This document shows positions 24,124 to 33,197 of a DNA stretch of 35,162 bases, in pieces. Within the stretch, counting starts at the first letter, position 1; each line of letters starts with the position of its first letter. The position numbers and the translations under genes were made by a program. The notes beneath the pieces are model-generated. The model worked only from the letters and a program-made list of their open reading frames with translations, was not told the origin of the DNA and ran no database searches. The DNA is from an uncultured Prevotellaceae bacterium. Lineage in GTDB: Bacteria; Bacteroidota; Bacteroidia; Bacteroidales; Bacteroidaceae. Location of the stretch: assembly GCA_900320585.1 (NCBI GenBank), contig ONSV01000058.1:1-35162 (forward strand), read 5' to 3'.

Positions 24124-25023
24124 TCAAACTTTTCCCAAAAGGATTCTCAGACGTAGCCATAGGTCGTTCGACAGCCGGCCCATTGTATAGCGGCGGTCGA
24201 AAAACAAACTGAGCCTATGGCCGAGGCTCTCGTTGTAATGGGCCATCTTCTCCACGGCTTCACGGTTCTCTGTGCTCATCTCGCTGGCATGGCAGGCAAG
24301 CAATTGCTTGGCCAGCTCCTCGCGGTCGTGCTGGTGGCGCAGACTGCCCATCGTCTTCATCCTGCGCCCCCATACCTCTCTCCATGAGCGCTTATCTCCA
24401 ATCTGGTTGTGGGCATGCTGCCGGTAGAGGATGAACGAGCGTGGGTCGTAGTACACCTGGCCGGTGGCCATGGCCACCTGGTATACCCAGTAGTCGTGGG
24501 CGAAGACCGCCACGGGCGGATGGTTGCTGATGGCCTGCTGCAACTGCCTGTTGAAGACCATCGTACAGCCCGCCGTGATGTTGCGCACCATGGCGGTGTG
24601 GATGTCGTGCCGGGGCGTCTCTTTCTTCACCAGCCCCTCGTCCACGCCATCCCGGTAGTAGTTCATGTTCGAGCAGTAGAGCTTGCGGCCCTCGGGCATC
24701 TCTTCCAGTTTCCTCACCGCCTCGTGCAACTTCTCCGGCAGCCAGATGTCGTCGTGGTCGCAGAAGGCGTAGTAGTCGGCCTCGGGAGCATGGCACACCA
24801 GGTGCATGAAGCTCATGGCCCATCCTAAGTTCCCGCCGCCATACCAGCGGAGCGGCTTCTCGCGTTGCCACCGGTCGAGAATCTCGGGCGTGCGGTCGGT
24901 CGACCCGTCGTCGCGCACCAGGATCTGCACCTCCACCTGTTCTTGCCGGAGGAGCGAGCGCAACTGTTCTTCGATGAACTGCTCGCCGTTGTATGCCGAG
25001 AGTAGGATGCAGACCTTAGCCAT
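24124..25023 (-). CDS. GT2 family glycosyltransferase (rhamnosyltransferase-like)
   Basis: 299 aa. GT-A fold: ILLSAYNGEQFIEEQLRSL at the N-terminus, VRDDGSTD (D38-D39) for nucleotide binding and the acidic metal motif CDHDDIW (D89-H-D91-D92). GCTMVFNRQL (about 152-161) and the LYRQHAHNQIG box are typical of the rhamnosyltransferase-like group. It is the last gene of the minus-strand polysaccharide operon and overlaps the polymerase stop by 8 bp, which means translational coupling. It is intact, unlike its paralogue at 28367-29148. Confidence 0.9.
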   Translation of the reverse strand: MAKVCILLSAYNGEQFIEEQLRSLLRQEQVEVQILVRDDGSTDRTPEILDRWQREKPLRWYGGGNLGWAMSFMHLVCHAPEADYYAFCDHDDIWLPEKLHEAVRKLEEMPEGRKLYCSNMNYYRDGVDEGLVKKETPRHDIHTAMVRNITAGCTMVFNRQLQQAISNHPPVAVFAHDYWVYQVAMATGQVYYDPRSFILYRQHAHNQIGDKRSWREVWGRRMKTMGSLRHQHDREELAKQLLACHASEMSTENREAVEKMAHYNESLGHRLSLFFDRRYTMGRLSNDLWLRLRILLGKV

Positions 25024-26236
25024 TGTCGGGTGAGGGTTGGGGGGTAAAGTCCATCTTCAGCTTCTGCTGCTGGATGAGCAGGACGAAGAACATGAACTGG
25101 ATGATGGTGACGATGCTCACAAACACGTTTTCCTGGAAGAACTGCAGGGCCAGCACGTAGACCACATACACATAGAGGCACTTGCCGAACCCGTCGCCAT
25201 TGCGCATGAGGCGGTAGCACCATCCCGAGAACAAGCCATAGAACAGGGCGAAGAGCGCCACCCCCTTGTATTTGAAGTCCTCGAAGAAGGGCTGGAACAC
25301 GGTATACACATTGGTGGGCAGCGGCACCCATACAAACTCCTGCAACTTGGTGTTCACCTCGTAGTCGCCTCCGAAGCGGTTGAGGAAGAGGTAGAGCGTC
25401 TGGAAGGTGTGAGAGCCAAACTGCGGCGAGAGGTCTTCCTGCACGCGCTCGAAGGCCACGCTGGGCGAGAGCACGTAGATGGCGAAGAAGTCGAGGAAGG
25501 TGGTGGCCTCGTCGGGGTTGGCATCCTCGCGGTAGTCGCGTGCCACGTTGATGAAGAAGAACAGCACCACGATGAAGAGTGCCGAGAAGAAGATCGACCT
25601 CATGCGTATCACCCTTTTCTCGTAGAGCGTGAAGAGGATGGCGGCGAAGAGGAAGAACACCATACCTTTCTCCATGATGGCGAAGGCGCTCATCAGACTG
25701 GCGATGATGATGGTGACCAACTGCCACATCGGCACCCTGGGATACTGCCACAGGGCCACCACCAGCAGCACCTGGTTGAGCACGTAGGAGTAGTTGAGGA
25801 AGCCGTGGCTCTCGTCGCCATGAACGGCCAGCACGCGCAGGTTGTAGAGCATGTCGGCCGTGTCGAACTGCATCACTGTCTTCATGATCTCGTAGAGGTA
25901 GAGTGGGGTGATGATCATCGAGATGGCGTAGAGCACGTTGAATATCGTGTGGTTGAGTTCGGGAATCTCGGCCGAGAGAGCTTGTGAGTTGCCGTTGCTC
26001 GGCATCACGAAATAGGTGATGAGTGCCGAGCCGCAGAAGATGGGCACCCACAGCATGAGGCATCCGTAGAATTGGTCGCCGAGAGGATAGAGCAGGTCGC
26101 CCTGAAACTGGAACATCACCAGAATGGCCAGCCAGATGGTGGCGGTGATGGTCCACGGCGCGAACACGTCGCCTATCCTCAGGGTGAGGAAGGCCACGAG
26201 CATGATGCTCAGGACGATGATGAATACTATATCCAT
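25016..26236 (-). CDS. Oligosaccharide repeat-unit polymerase (Wzy-like)
   Basis: 406 aa from the ATG at 26236; a longer frame to 26326 overlaps the Wzz-like gene and is not used. About 10-12 hydrophobic segments, with a larger hydrophilic loop at about 240-330 that holds the ARDYREDANPDEATTF segment and a motif rich in aromatic residues. This fits O-antigen/EPS polymerases of the EpsG/Wzy kind, which join lipid-linked repeat units on the outer face of the inner membrane. Sequence similarity within Wzy is always poor, so the call rests on topology and on position between Wzz and GT2. It overlaps the upstream gene by 10 bp. Confidence 0.75.
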   Translation of the reverse strand: MDIVFIIVLSIMLVAFLTLRIGDVFAPWTITATIWLAILVMFQFQGDLLYPLGDQFYGCLMLWVPIFCGSALITYFVMPSNGNSQALSAEIPELNHTIFNVLYAISMIITPLYLYEIMKTVMQFDTADMLYNLRVLAVHGDESHGFLNYSYVLNQVLLVVALWQYPRVPMWQLVTIIIASLMSAFAIMEKGMVFFLFAAILFTLYEKRVIRMRSIFFSALFIVVLFFFINVARDYREDANPDEATTFLDFFAIYVLSPSVAFERVQEDLSPQFGSHTFQTLYLFLNRFGGDYEVNTKLQEFVWVPLPTNVYTVFQPFFEDFKYKGVALFALFYGLFSGWCYRLMRNGDGFGKCLYVYVVYVLALQFFQENVFVSIVTIIQFMFFVLLIQQQKLKMDFTPQPSPDNG

Positions 26237-27246
26237 ACTACGTTGTTGGTGGCGTTGTTGGTGGCGTTGTTGGTGGCTTGTGGGGTCCTCAGTTCCTGCA
26301 GCTTGCGCCTGCCCAGTACGGCCCATGTGGTGAGGGTGAGTGCGACGAAGAGGAAGGAGAGCACGTATCCGATGGTGGCGGGCTGCGAGCGCTTCACGGG
26401 CACGGTGGTGTTCTTCAGTATGGCGAAGGTGGCCGGCTGCTTGTGCACGAGGGCCTGGGCGCGCCTCAGCTGCTCACACTCCTTGTTGTAGTCGTTGAAG
26501 GCAGCGTCGTACTCCTTCTGCAGCTGGTCGGCGGCGGTCTGCACGGCAGGCGACGAGATGTCGGCATGGCTGTCGGTGAAGTCGACGTAGGCCTGCTGCA
26601 GCTTCTTGAAGTGGGCCTCGGCCTGCGATGTCCTCATTTGCGCGTGGAAGTAGTCGAGCGTGGCGCGGCTGTGCTGGTAGCGCACGAGCCGGTCTTCGAG
26701 CAGCATGCACACCGAGTCGACCATCATCGCAGCCACCAGGGGGTCCTGGTCGGTCACCTGCAAGATGGTGGTGTTGTAGATCGACGACGACTCCGAGCGG
26801 ATGTTCGCGTTGATGATGTCGATCACCTGCTCTTGCTCGCTCTTCTCGGCGCTCCACCATCGGGCCATTCGGTTCCACCACGGCTGCTTATGGTGCTCCA
26901 GGATGTAGTGGTAGTAGTCGGTGCCATAGCCCTCGACCTTCACCTTGGAGAGCATCTTGGCAAACTCGCGCGTGGTGACGGTCTTGGCGTAGACCTCGGG
27001 CATGCGGAGGCCCTTGCGCTGGTTCACCGCCCCTTTCGCCCATGCCGAGAAGGCGTTGAGGCCGATGAGGATGTCGGTCTCCTTCCGCTCGTCGGAGACC
27101 TTCACCTGTGCTGAATATTGTTCGGGAATGCCAGCCGACACGATGATGGCTGCCAGCAGGGCGAGGGTGCCGACAGCGAGGAACAGCTTCCAGTGGCTGG
27201 CACATTCATGCCAGGCACTCCATGTGTCTCTGTGGGTCTGTGTCAT
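26227..27246 (-). CDS. Wzz-like chain-length determinant protein 2
   Basis: 339 aa. Membrane helix at about residues 19-38, a long periplasmic helical part with coiled-coil character (about 190-280), and a second helix at about 295-318. This is the Wzz/PCP topology. PATFAILKNTTVPVKRSQP before the second helix is the usual proline-rich PCP motif. There is no Walker A, so no fused tyrosine kinase. Its ATG overlaps the stop of the first Wzz-like gene by 4 bp (ATGA), giving translational coupling. The C-terminus is formed by the 12-bp repeats. Confidence 0.85.
   Translation of the reverse strand: MTQTHRDTWSAWHECASHWKLFLAVGTLALLAAIIVSAGIPEQYSAQVKVSDERKETDILIGLNAFSAWAKGAVNQRKGLRMPEVYAKTVTTREFAKMLSKVKVEGYGTDYYHYILEHHKQPWWNRMARWWSAEKSEQEQVIDIINANIRSESSSIYNTTILQVTDQDPLVAAMMVDSVCMLLEDRLVRYQHSRATLDYFHAQMRTSQAEAHFKKLQQAYVDFTDSHADISSPAVQTAADQLQKEYDAAFNDYNKECEQLRRAQALVHKQPATFAILKNTTVPVKRSQPATIGYVLSFLFVALTLTTWAVLGRRKLQELRTPQATNNATNNATNNVVWI
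26242..26277 (-). repeat. Three perfect tandem 12-bp repeats at the Wzz C-terminus / Wzy start
   Basis: Plus strand GTTGTTGGTGGC at 26242-26253, 26254-26265 and 26266-26277. On the coding strand each unit gives Ala-Thr-Asn-Asn, so the second Wzz-like protein ends in (ATNN)3-VVWI. The repeat begins 5 bp upstream of the polymerase ATG and so also fills its ribosome-binding region. Confidence 0.92.
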
Positions 27247-28331
27247 TTCTGCTCTACGGTGACAATCCTGAACACTTCTTTCCTGCGCTTGATCATGATG
27301 ATGATAACGCGGAGAACGGCACCAAGAAACATGGTGGTGAGCAGCACCGAGATCTTCGACTTGTTGCAGTGCTTGATGGGCACCGAGGCCGACTGCACCA
27401 CGGTGAAGGCCGGCGTGCGCTCCTGCACCTTGGCCTTCGAGAGCTGCAGCTGCTCGTAGACCTGGGTGTAGGCGTTGTATTTGAGCTGCATGTCGTTCTC
27501 CAGGTCGTCTTGCTTCGACTTGTAGGCCTGGAGCACCACTTCCTGGTTCTTGTCGGCGAAGGCGGCAAACTGCTGGCGCGCCTTCACATACTGCTCGCGG
27601 GCCTCGGCGAAGAGCTGCTCCATATAGGCAAGGTCGTTGCGGGCCTTCTTCGTGCGGTAGTCGGTGATGAACACCTGCAGGCGGTTTTTCACCGAGTCGG
27701 CCATGGTGGCGGCTATCACGGGGTCTTGGTCTTTCACCTCGATGGTGATGACGCTCGTCTTTTTGTCGACCTGGCAGTCGATGCTCTTGCCGATGCCGGT
27801 GGCGATGTCGTGCTGCTGCTTGGTGAGCCTGAAGGGGTCTACCTTGTTCTCGTCCTTGCTGTAGGCCACGTTTTCCGACATGAGTTTGGTGGCTATCTGG
27901 GTGGCCCATTGTGCGGGCAGCGTATACCATGCCTTGCGGGTGTGGTTGAGCAGATAGTCGTAGAAGTTGGTGGTCACGGCGCCGTCCTTGGTCTCCACCT
28001 GTATGGGGAAGAGGGCGACGAGGAAGTCGGTCGACTGGATGAGGTCGGGATAGAGCTCCGGGTAGATGGCGTCGGAGTTGTTGTCAAAGTTCATGTCCAT
28101 GCCCACCATCGATGCCAGCGACGAGATATTCGATGTGAGGCTGTTGGCTGTCGACGTCTCGGGTGCCAGCATCACCGATGCCTTGTATTCCTTTGGCGTG
28201 CCGAAGGCGATGGCCAGTCCGAGCACGGCAGCCAGGATGAGGAACAGCGACATCATTTTCTTGTCTTTCCTGATGATGTGCATCAGTTTGAAAGAGTCGA
28301 TGACGATTTTTTTCTTCTTGTATTCTTCCAT
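27243..28331 (-). CDS. Wzz-like chain-length determinant protein 1
   Basis: 362 aa from the ATG at 28331 (MEEYKKKKIVIDSF); an in-frame TTG at 28343 gives 4 more residues but is less likely. Membrane helices at about 27-45 and 325-345. The periplasmic part includes the Wzz-type N-terminal segment KEYKASVMLAPE, a long coiled-coil (about 225-300) and PAFTVVQSASVPIKHCNKS before the last helix. It controls the length of the polysaccharide together with Wzy. There are two PCP proteins in tandem, which may form mixed complexes; no kinase or phosphatase partner is seen in the operon. Confidence 0.88.
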   Translation of the reverse strand: MEEYKKKKIVIDSFKLMHIIRKDKKMMSLFLILAAVLGLAIAFGTPKEYKASVMLAPETSTANSLTSNISSLASMVGMDMNFDNNSDAIYPELYPDLIQSTDFLVALFPIQVETKDGAVTTNFYDYLLNHTRKAWYTLPAQWATQIATKLMSENVAYSKDENKVDPFRLTKQQHDIATGIGKSIDCQVDKKTSVITIEVKDQDPVIAATMADSVKNRLQVFITDYRTKKARNDLAYMEQLFAEAREQYVKARQQFAAFADKNQEVVLQAYKSKQDDLENDMQLKYNAYTQVYEQLQLSKAKVQERTPAFTVVQSASVPIKHCNKSKISVLLTTMFLGAVLRVIIIMIKRRKEVFRIVTVEQK

Positions 28332-28366
28332 ATGCTCTTGCAATGATATGATGGTGAAATGGGGTT

Positions 28367-29148
28367 CTATTTAGAATGACGCACTTTGTCGCGATATATT
28401 ATCTTGTGCCGGATATATTTCCATACCGGGCCGTAGCCCAGGCGGCGGAGCATCAGGTAGTGGGCCTTGTTGTTGCGCACGATGGTGAGCAGGTGGCCGA
28501 GCCTGTAGCGCAGGCCCACGGTGTGGATGTCGCGGGCGCCGATGGCGTTGTCGCCGTGCTGGCGGTAGAGCACCTGCGGCGTGGGCACCGTGCTCACCAC
28601 GCCACCCTTGCTCATGCAGCAGAGGGTCACCCACACGTCGTGCATGGTGGCCTCGCGGGCGGGAAGGATGGTGGCCTTGCGGGCCTCGGCGTTGAACATC
28701 ATCGTGCATCCGGTGACGAAGGGCAGCACGCACTCGTCGAACGTGGTGATGAACTCGGGCCGCGTGGCGGTATACCTCCAGAACGACTGGGCCACCACGT
28801 TCAGCTGCTCGTCGGCCACCGTGAGGTCGGTGTGCACCACCACGGGCGATTGCGGATGGGCGGCCTCTTGCAGCAGCATCTCCTCGCGGGTGAGCCTCAC
28901 CTTGTCGCTCAGCCACACGTCGTCCTGGTACGCGCGCCGCCCGCGGGCGGATAGTCGAGCACCACCACCTGGCTGTGTGCGGCGGCATACTCGCGCAGGA
29001 TGGCCATGGTGCCGTCGGCCGACCCGTCGTCGTGCACGAAGAGCGTCCAGTCGCGGTCGGTCTGGGCGAGTATCGAGTCGATTTGCTCTCTCAGGTGCCT
29101 TGCCCCGTTGTAGGTGGCCATCAGTATGGCGGTATGTGCTTGAAGCAT
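28367..29148 (-). pseudogene. GT2 family glycosyltransferase broken by an internal deletion and frameshift
   Basis: The N-terminal piece starts at 29148 (MLQAHTAILMATYNG) with HDDGSADGT (D40-D41) and reads to ...LDYPPAGGA, then runs out of frame to a stop near 28910. The C-terminal piece picks up in another frame as QDDVWLSDKVRLTREEM and reads to 28367, with GCTMMFNAEA and LYRQHGDNAIG boxes like the intact GT2 at 24124. Compared with that paralogue, roughly 15-25 codons before the D-x-D metal motif are missing, and the frame shifts at the join (about 28930-28945). The metal motif is left without its first residue. It sits 4 bp after wzx. A sequencing or assembly fault is possible. Confidence 0.8.
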
Positions 29149-29152
29149 GATG

Positions 29153-30505
29153 TTATCTTGTCCAGATGCCGGTGGCCGTGCCCCCGACAATCTTCTTGTA
29201 CTGCAGTATGTTGACCATCAGTCCCGGCAGGTTGACGGCTATCATGGTGAGTACCACGCTGTTGATGCCGGGCCAGAGGTTGGTGGCCATGTAGGTGAGC
29301 GGTATGAAGGCGATGGCCGCTCCGAGCGTCATGATGAGCTGCAGGGTGAGCGCCCCCATGCCGTTGAGGTAGAAAGAGTAGCTCAGGCTGGCCAGTATCA
29401 CACCCATGTAGATGGCCATCAGCAGGCTCAGCGAGAGGGGGATGTCGACGTCGGAACCTATCCAGAGCCTGTAGACCAGCGGCGATGCCGCCGTCATCAC
29501 GGCGAGCACGGCCATGATGATGAGCACGATCTTGTCGAGCCGCCGGCGCGAGTCGCGTATCCACTGCATGTCGCCCCGCTCGTAGGCGTCGGTGGTGGCT
29601 GTCCAGTAGGGGGTGCTGATGATGGTGAACAACAGCATGGCGATGGTGAAATAGCGGTAGGCTATCTGGTAGGGGGTGACCATGGCCGGACTGAACAACT
29701 TGGATATGAGGATGTTGGATGACATGAAGAGCAGTATGCCCGATATCTGGAGCATGAAGAACTTCACGCCGATGGTGAACAGTCCGGCCACCTCTTTCTT
29801 ATTGAAGAACCGCAGCGAGGGCCTCAGCTGGGGATACCGCTTGTAGAACGTGTAGGGGTAGGCCATGAGGTAGGCCGCCAGTGGCGCGCAGGTGTTCACC
29901 ACCGCTATCCACATGAGCGAGTGGCTCCCGCTGAGGTAGACCGCAGTGGTGCCGATGAGTGCCAGCGTGTGGCCTATGGCGATGAGCAGGTGGTTGACGG
30001 CAGGCAGCTGCAGTCCGAGGTAGAAGTTGCCGATGAACTTGAAGATGAATGTGGAGCACACGAAGATGATGGCCACGATGACCACGCTCTCGAGGTTGCC
30101 CACGAGCGAGCGGTCCACATTCATGAAACCATAGAGGTCGACATAGTGGGCTACGGCAATGGCCAGCAGCATGATGGGGATGATGATGACCCCGAGCATG
30201 ACGAAAGTGCAGGTCACGGCCTCGCGTGCCTTCGTGGTGTCGTCGTGTGCCAGGTGGGTGGCCAACTTGTTGCGCAGCCCGTTTCCCAGTCCGATGTCGA
30301 GGTTGTCGATCCAGATGAGCATCGAACTGATGGTGAGCCACAGCCCGTTCTTGTACTCACCCAGGCAGTGGAGGGTGATGGGCACCAGCAAGAAGGTGAC
30401 CACGCCCGACCATCCCTTGATGAGAAACGACACCAGTATGTTCTTCCTCATCAGAGCCGTGCGCTTGTCGGCGCCGAGTATTCTGTTCAGGTCTATATGG
30501 CTCAT
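29153..30505 (-). CDS. Wzx-type polysaccharide flippase (MOP superfamily)
   Basis: 450 aa with about 12 hydrophobic segments. The N-terminal pattern SFLIKGWSGVVTFLLVPITLHCLGEYKNGLWLT is the typical polysaccharide-synthesis (Wzx/MATE-like) start, followed by IDNLDIGLGNGLRNKLA. It turns undecaprenyl-linked repeat units from the cytoplasmic to the periplasmic face of the inner membrane. It follows the export protein gene by 56 bp and precedes the broken GT2 by 4 bp. Confidence 0.9.
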   Translation of the reverse strand: MSHIDLNRILGADKRTALMRKNILVSFLIKGWSGVVTFLLVPITLHCLGEYKNGLWLTISSMLIWIDNLDIGLGNGLRNKLATHLAHDDTTKAREAVTCTFVMLGVIIIPIMLLAIAVAHYVDLYGFMNVDRSLVGNLESVVIVAIIFVCSTFIFKFIGNFYLGLQLPAVNHLLIAIGHTLALIGTTAVYLSGSHSLMWIAVVNTCAPLAAYLMAYPYTFYKRYPQLRPSLRFFNKKEVAGLFTIGVKFFMLQISGILLFMSSNILISKLFSPAMVTPYQIAYRYFTIAMLLFTIISTPYWTATTDAYERGDMQWIRDSRRRLDKIVLIIMAVLAVMTAASPLVYRLWIGSDVDIPLSLSLLMAIYMGVILASLSYSFYLNGMGALTLQLIMTLGAAIAFIPLTYMATNLWPGINSVVLTMIAVNLPGLMVNILQYKKIVGGTATGIWTR

Positions 30506-30561
30506 TCAGGATATTGCTTTTCTTGACCTCCACCGTCTCCTGTGCCCATCGGCCAGCCCGT

Positions 30562-33168
30562 CTACTTGATGACGTTGGCGATGGTGGCGATGATGGCTGC
30601 GAACGAGGCCACGGAGGTGGCGATGCTCAGCGTCTCCTGGAGCGATGTCTTGCTGATGGGCTTCGAGGGCACCACGATCTCGCAGCCCGGCTGGGGCTTC
30701 GCGCCGTGGCTCACCTTGGCCACCTTTCCGCTCATATAGATGATATAGGCCTGGCGCTTCCTGGCATTGGTGCCGAAACCGCCCGCCTGGTCGATGTAGT
30801 AGCTGGCTTTCTTTCCGGCCTCGTAGACCACTGAGTTGGGGTGCATCACCTCGCCGCTGATCTTCACCGTTCCGGTGTATTGCGGCACGATGATGCGGTC
30901 GCCCTCGCGCAGCACGATGTCCTCGTCGCCGCCGGGGTTGGCAAGGGCCTCGGCCAGGTCGATACCCACGGGGTAGGTCTCGCCCACCTCATATTTCTGC
31001 AACTGCTGGGTGGGGTTCAGGTTGGCCAGGTTGGCGTTGCCGCTCTTGGCTATCTGCTCCTGCAGGTTGAGCTCGGCCTGCTCGCGGGCCTTCTTCAGGG
31101 CCTCGATGGCGTTGAGCCGCTCTTCCTGGGTGTAGCGGCGCTCCAGACGGGCACCCTTGGTGTAGGCGCGGTCGTTCACGCCGCCGGCGGTCTGCACGAG
31201 CTCGCTCAGCCGCATGTTCTTCGACGATATGGTATAGGTGCCGGCAAACATCACCTCGCCCTCTATCCTCACGTTCTGCTGCTTGTAGGAGCCGGGGCTC
31301 TTGCGCACGTACACCTCGTCGAAAGGCATCAGGGTGAATCCGGGCTCACCTTCGATCACGAACCCGTCTTTCAGGGCGAAGCTGAAGGTGTGGGCGATGA
31401 TGGAGTCGGTGGTGAGCGCATGGGGGTTGGTGACGCGCCGCGACACGTCGACCTTCACCGTAGAGGCCGTCTCGGTGAGTCCGCCGGCCTGCAGGATGAA
31501 GTCCTCGATGGTCTCGTTGGAGGCATACTTGTAGATGCCGGGGTAGTGCACCTCGCCATGGATGGTGAGCGTCTGCTCTTCCATCAGGTCTTGCCGCGTG
31601 GGGATGAAGAGCACGTCGTTGGGCTTCAGGTCGATGTCGGCCATGGTGCCGTCGAGGATGCCGTCGATGTTGAGGCGCAGCACCTCAAGGGTGCGGTCGG
31701 GCTTCATGCGGTGCATCACGGCATGGGCGGTGAAGGCGTCCTCACGCAGTCCCTCGGCATGCTCGATGAGCGAGCGCACCGAGGTAATCTCGCCGCCCAC
31801 CTGGTACATGCCCGGGCGGAACACGGCACCCTTCACCTCGGCCATGTTGCTCCAGCGGTCGAGGATGGAGTCGACGGCGATGGAGTCGCCATCGGCCAGC
31901 TTGAACGACGACATGTCGAACTCATCGACGTTGAAGATGGAGAACTCCCTGCCGGTCTTCCTGATGACGCGCACCGACTTCTTGTAGGCGTCGCCGGTGA
32001 ATCCTCCGGCATACTTGATGAGCGCGGCGAGGCTCTCGTTGCGCTTCATCTCGTAGTACATGGGCCGCTTCACCTTGCCATCGACCACCACGAGGCAGTC
32101 GTAGGAGCCCACCATGATCATGTCGTTGTCTTGCAGGCGCACGTTGCCGGTCATGTGGCCGTTGATGATGTAGTCGTAGATGTCGACGGTGGAGATATGC
32201 TGGCTGTTGCGGTAAATCTTGATGTTGCGCAGCGTGCCAAGGTCCTTCACGCCACCGGCCATGTAGAGGGCGTGGAACACGCTGGCGAAGGCCGAGAGGG
32301 TGTAGGTGCCGGGCACCTTCACGTCGCCCACCACATTGACCATGATCGAGCGGGTCTCACCCACGGTGAGCCTGAGCTTGGAGCTCTGGTAGCGGGAACC
32401 CAGACGTGAGCGGATGGCCGAGTTGGCCTGGGCCACGGTCATGCCTCCCACCGCGATGGGGCCGAATCCCTCCACCACCACGGTGCCGTCGGGCGACACG
32501 GTGCCCTCGATGGTCTTCTGCGAAGCGCCGTAGACGTCGATATACACGTTGTCGCCAGGTCCGAGCCGGTAGTTGTCGGGGGTGGCGATGTTCATATTGG
32601 GCTCGAAGGTCAGGTCCTTGTTGTTGAACAGGTCGTGACCGAAGATTTTCTTCTTCTGCTTCTTCAGCCGCTCCACCAGGTTCTCGTACATCGTGATGGT
32701 ATCGCCGGGAAGCCATTCGTTGAGCTCGTCCTGGAACTCGAGGAAGTCGTCGTCCTCCTCGTCATAGGTGCGGATGGTGGTGGCATCGTCCTTGATGCGC
32801 ATGCCCGAGTTGTAGCGGGTCATGTCCTCCCTGTAGTCTTGCAGCCTGGAGTCGTATTTGGAGTCCTGCAGCTGTGTTTTCTTCTTCTTGTTGGTGCGTG
32901 AGCGGTCGTCGGTGTTCTCCGTGTCGTTCGACACCGTTCCCAGACCCTGCTCCTTGGCCAGGCGCTCATATTTCTTGCGCACTCGCCTGATTTGCGTGAT
33001 GTCTACGCCATGCTGCATGAGCTTCACCACGATTTGCTGTTGCGAGGTGCCGTCCTCGTGCTCTTTGATGATGAACCGGAACACTTGGTCGTCGGTCATC
33101 GACGACTGTGCCACTGCCATGATGGGCAGCACGAAAGCCAGCATGAAAAGTATGATTTTCTTTTTCAT
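30562..33168 (-). CDS. Wza-like polysaccharide export protein with several SLBB domains
   Basis: 868 aa from the ATG at 33168; a longer frame to 33483 crosses the sugar transferase gene. Signal peptide 1-20 with type I cleavage (AVA-Q), so not a lipoprotein. A helical, highly charged region at about 25-195 includes a Lys-rich KKKK stretch and an Asp/Glu-rich one. The Poly_export domain begins at YRLGPGDNVYIDVYGA (200-215) and ends near 275. About five or six SLBB domains follow (VVGDVKVPGTYT, VDGKVKRPMYY, VKGAVFRPGMYQ, IHGEVHYPGIYK, IEGEVMFAGTYT, ISGEVMHPNSVV). A C-terminal hydrophobic segment closes it. Long multi-SLBB forms are common in Bacteroidetes; they form the outer-membrane channel. 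Confidence 0.92.
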   Translation of the reverse strand: MKKKIILFMLAFVLPIMAVAQSSMTDDQVFRFIIKEHEDGTSQQQIVVKLMQHGVDITQIRRVRKKYERLAKEQGLGTVSNDTENTDDRSRTNKKKKTQLQDSKYDSRLQDYREDMTRYNSGMRIKDDATTIRTYDEEDDDFLEFQDELNEWLPGDTITMYENLVERLKKQKKKIFGHDLFNNKDLTFEPNMNIATPDNYRLGPGDNVYIDVYGASQKTIEGTVSPDGTVVVEGFGPIAVGGMTVAQANSAIRSRLGSRYQSSKLRLTVGETRSIMVNVVGDVKVPGTYTLSAFASVFHALYMAGGVKDLGTLRNIKIYRNSQHISTVDIYDYIINGHMTGNVRLQDNDMIMVGSYDCLVVVDGKVKRPMYYEMKRNESLAALIKYAGGFTGDAYKKSVRVIRKTGREFSIFNVDEFDMSSFKLADGDSIAVDSILDRWSNMAEVKGAVFRPGMYQVGGEITSVRSLIEHAEGLREDAFTAHAVMHRMKPDRTLEVLRLNIDGILDGTMADIDLKPNDVLFIPTRQDLMEEQTLTIHGEVHYPGIYKYASNETIEDFILQAGGLTETASTVKVDVSRRVTNPHALTTDSIIAHTFSFALKDGFVIEGEPGFTLMPFDEVYVRKSPGSYKQQNVRIEGEVMFAGTYTISSKNMRLSELVQTAGGVNDRAYTKGARLERRYTQEERLNAIEALKKAREQAELNLQEQIAKSGNANLANLNPTQQLQKYEVGETYPVGIDLAEALANPGGDEDIVLREGDRIIVPQYTGTVKISGEVMHPNSVVYEAGKKASYYIDQAGGFGTNARKRQAYIIYMSGKVAKVSHGAKPQPGCEIVVPSKPISKTSLQETLSIATSVASFAAIIATIANVIK

Positions 33169-33197
33169 AGGATGGTTGAGAGTTGTGAGTGCCGTGC

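Noticed and set aside
28909..28945. Programmed frameshift in the GT2 gene
   Set aside because: No slippery heptamer is seen at the join, and conserved residues before the metal motif are missing, so a simple shift would not restore the protein.
30841..32409. Plus-strand ORF of 522 aa inside the export gene
   Set aside because: Antisense to the SLBB domains; His/Val/Gly-rich shadow composition.
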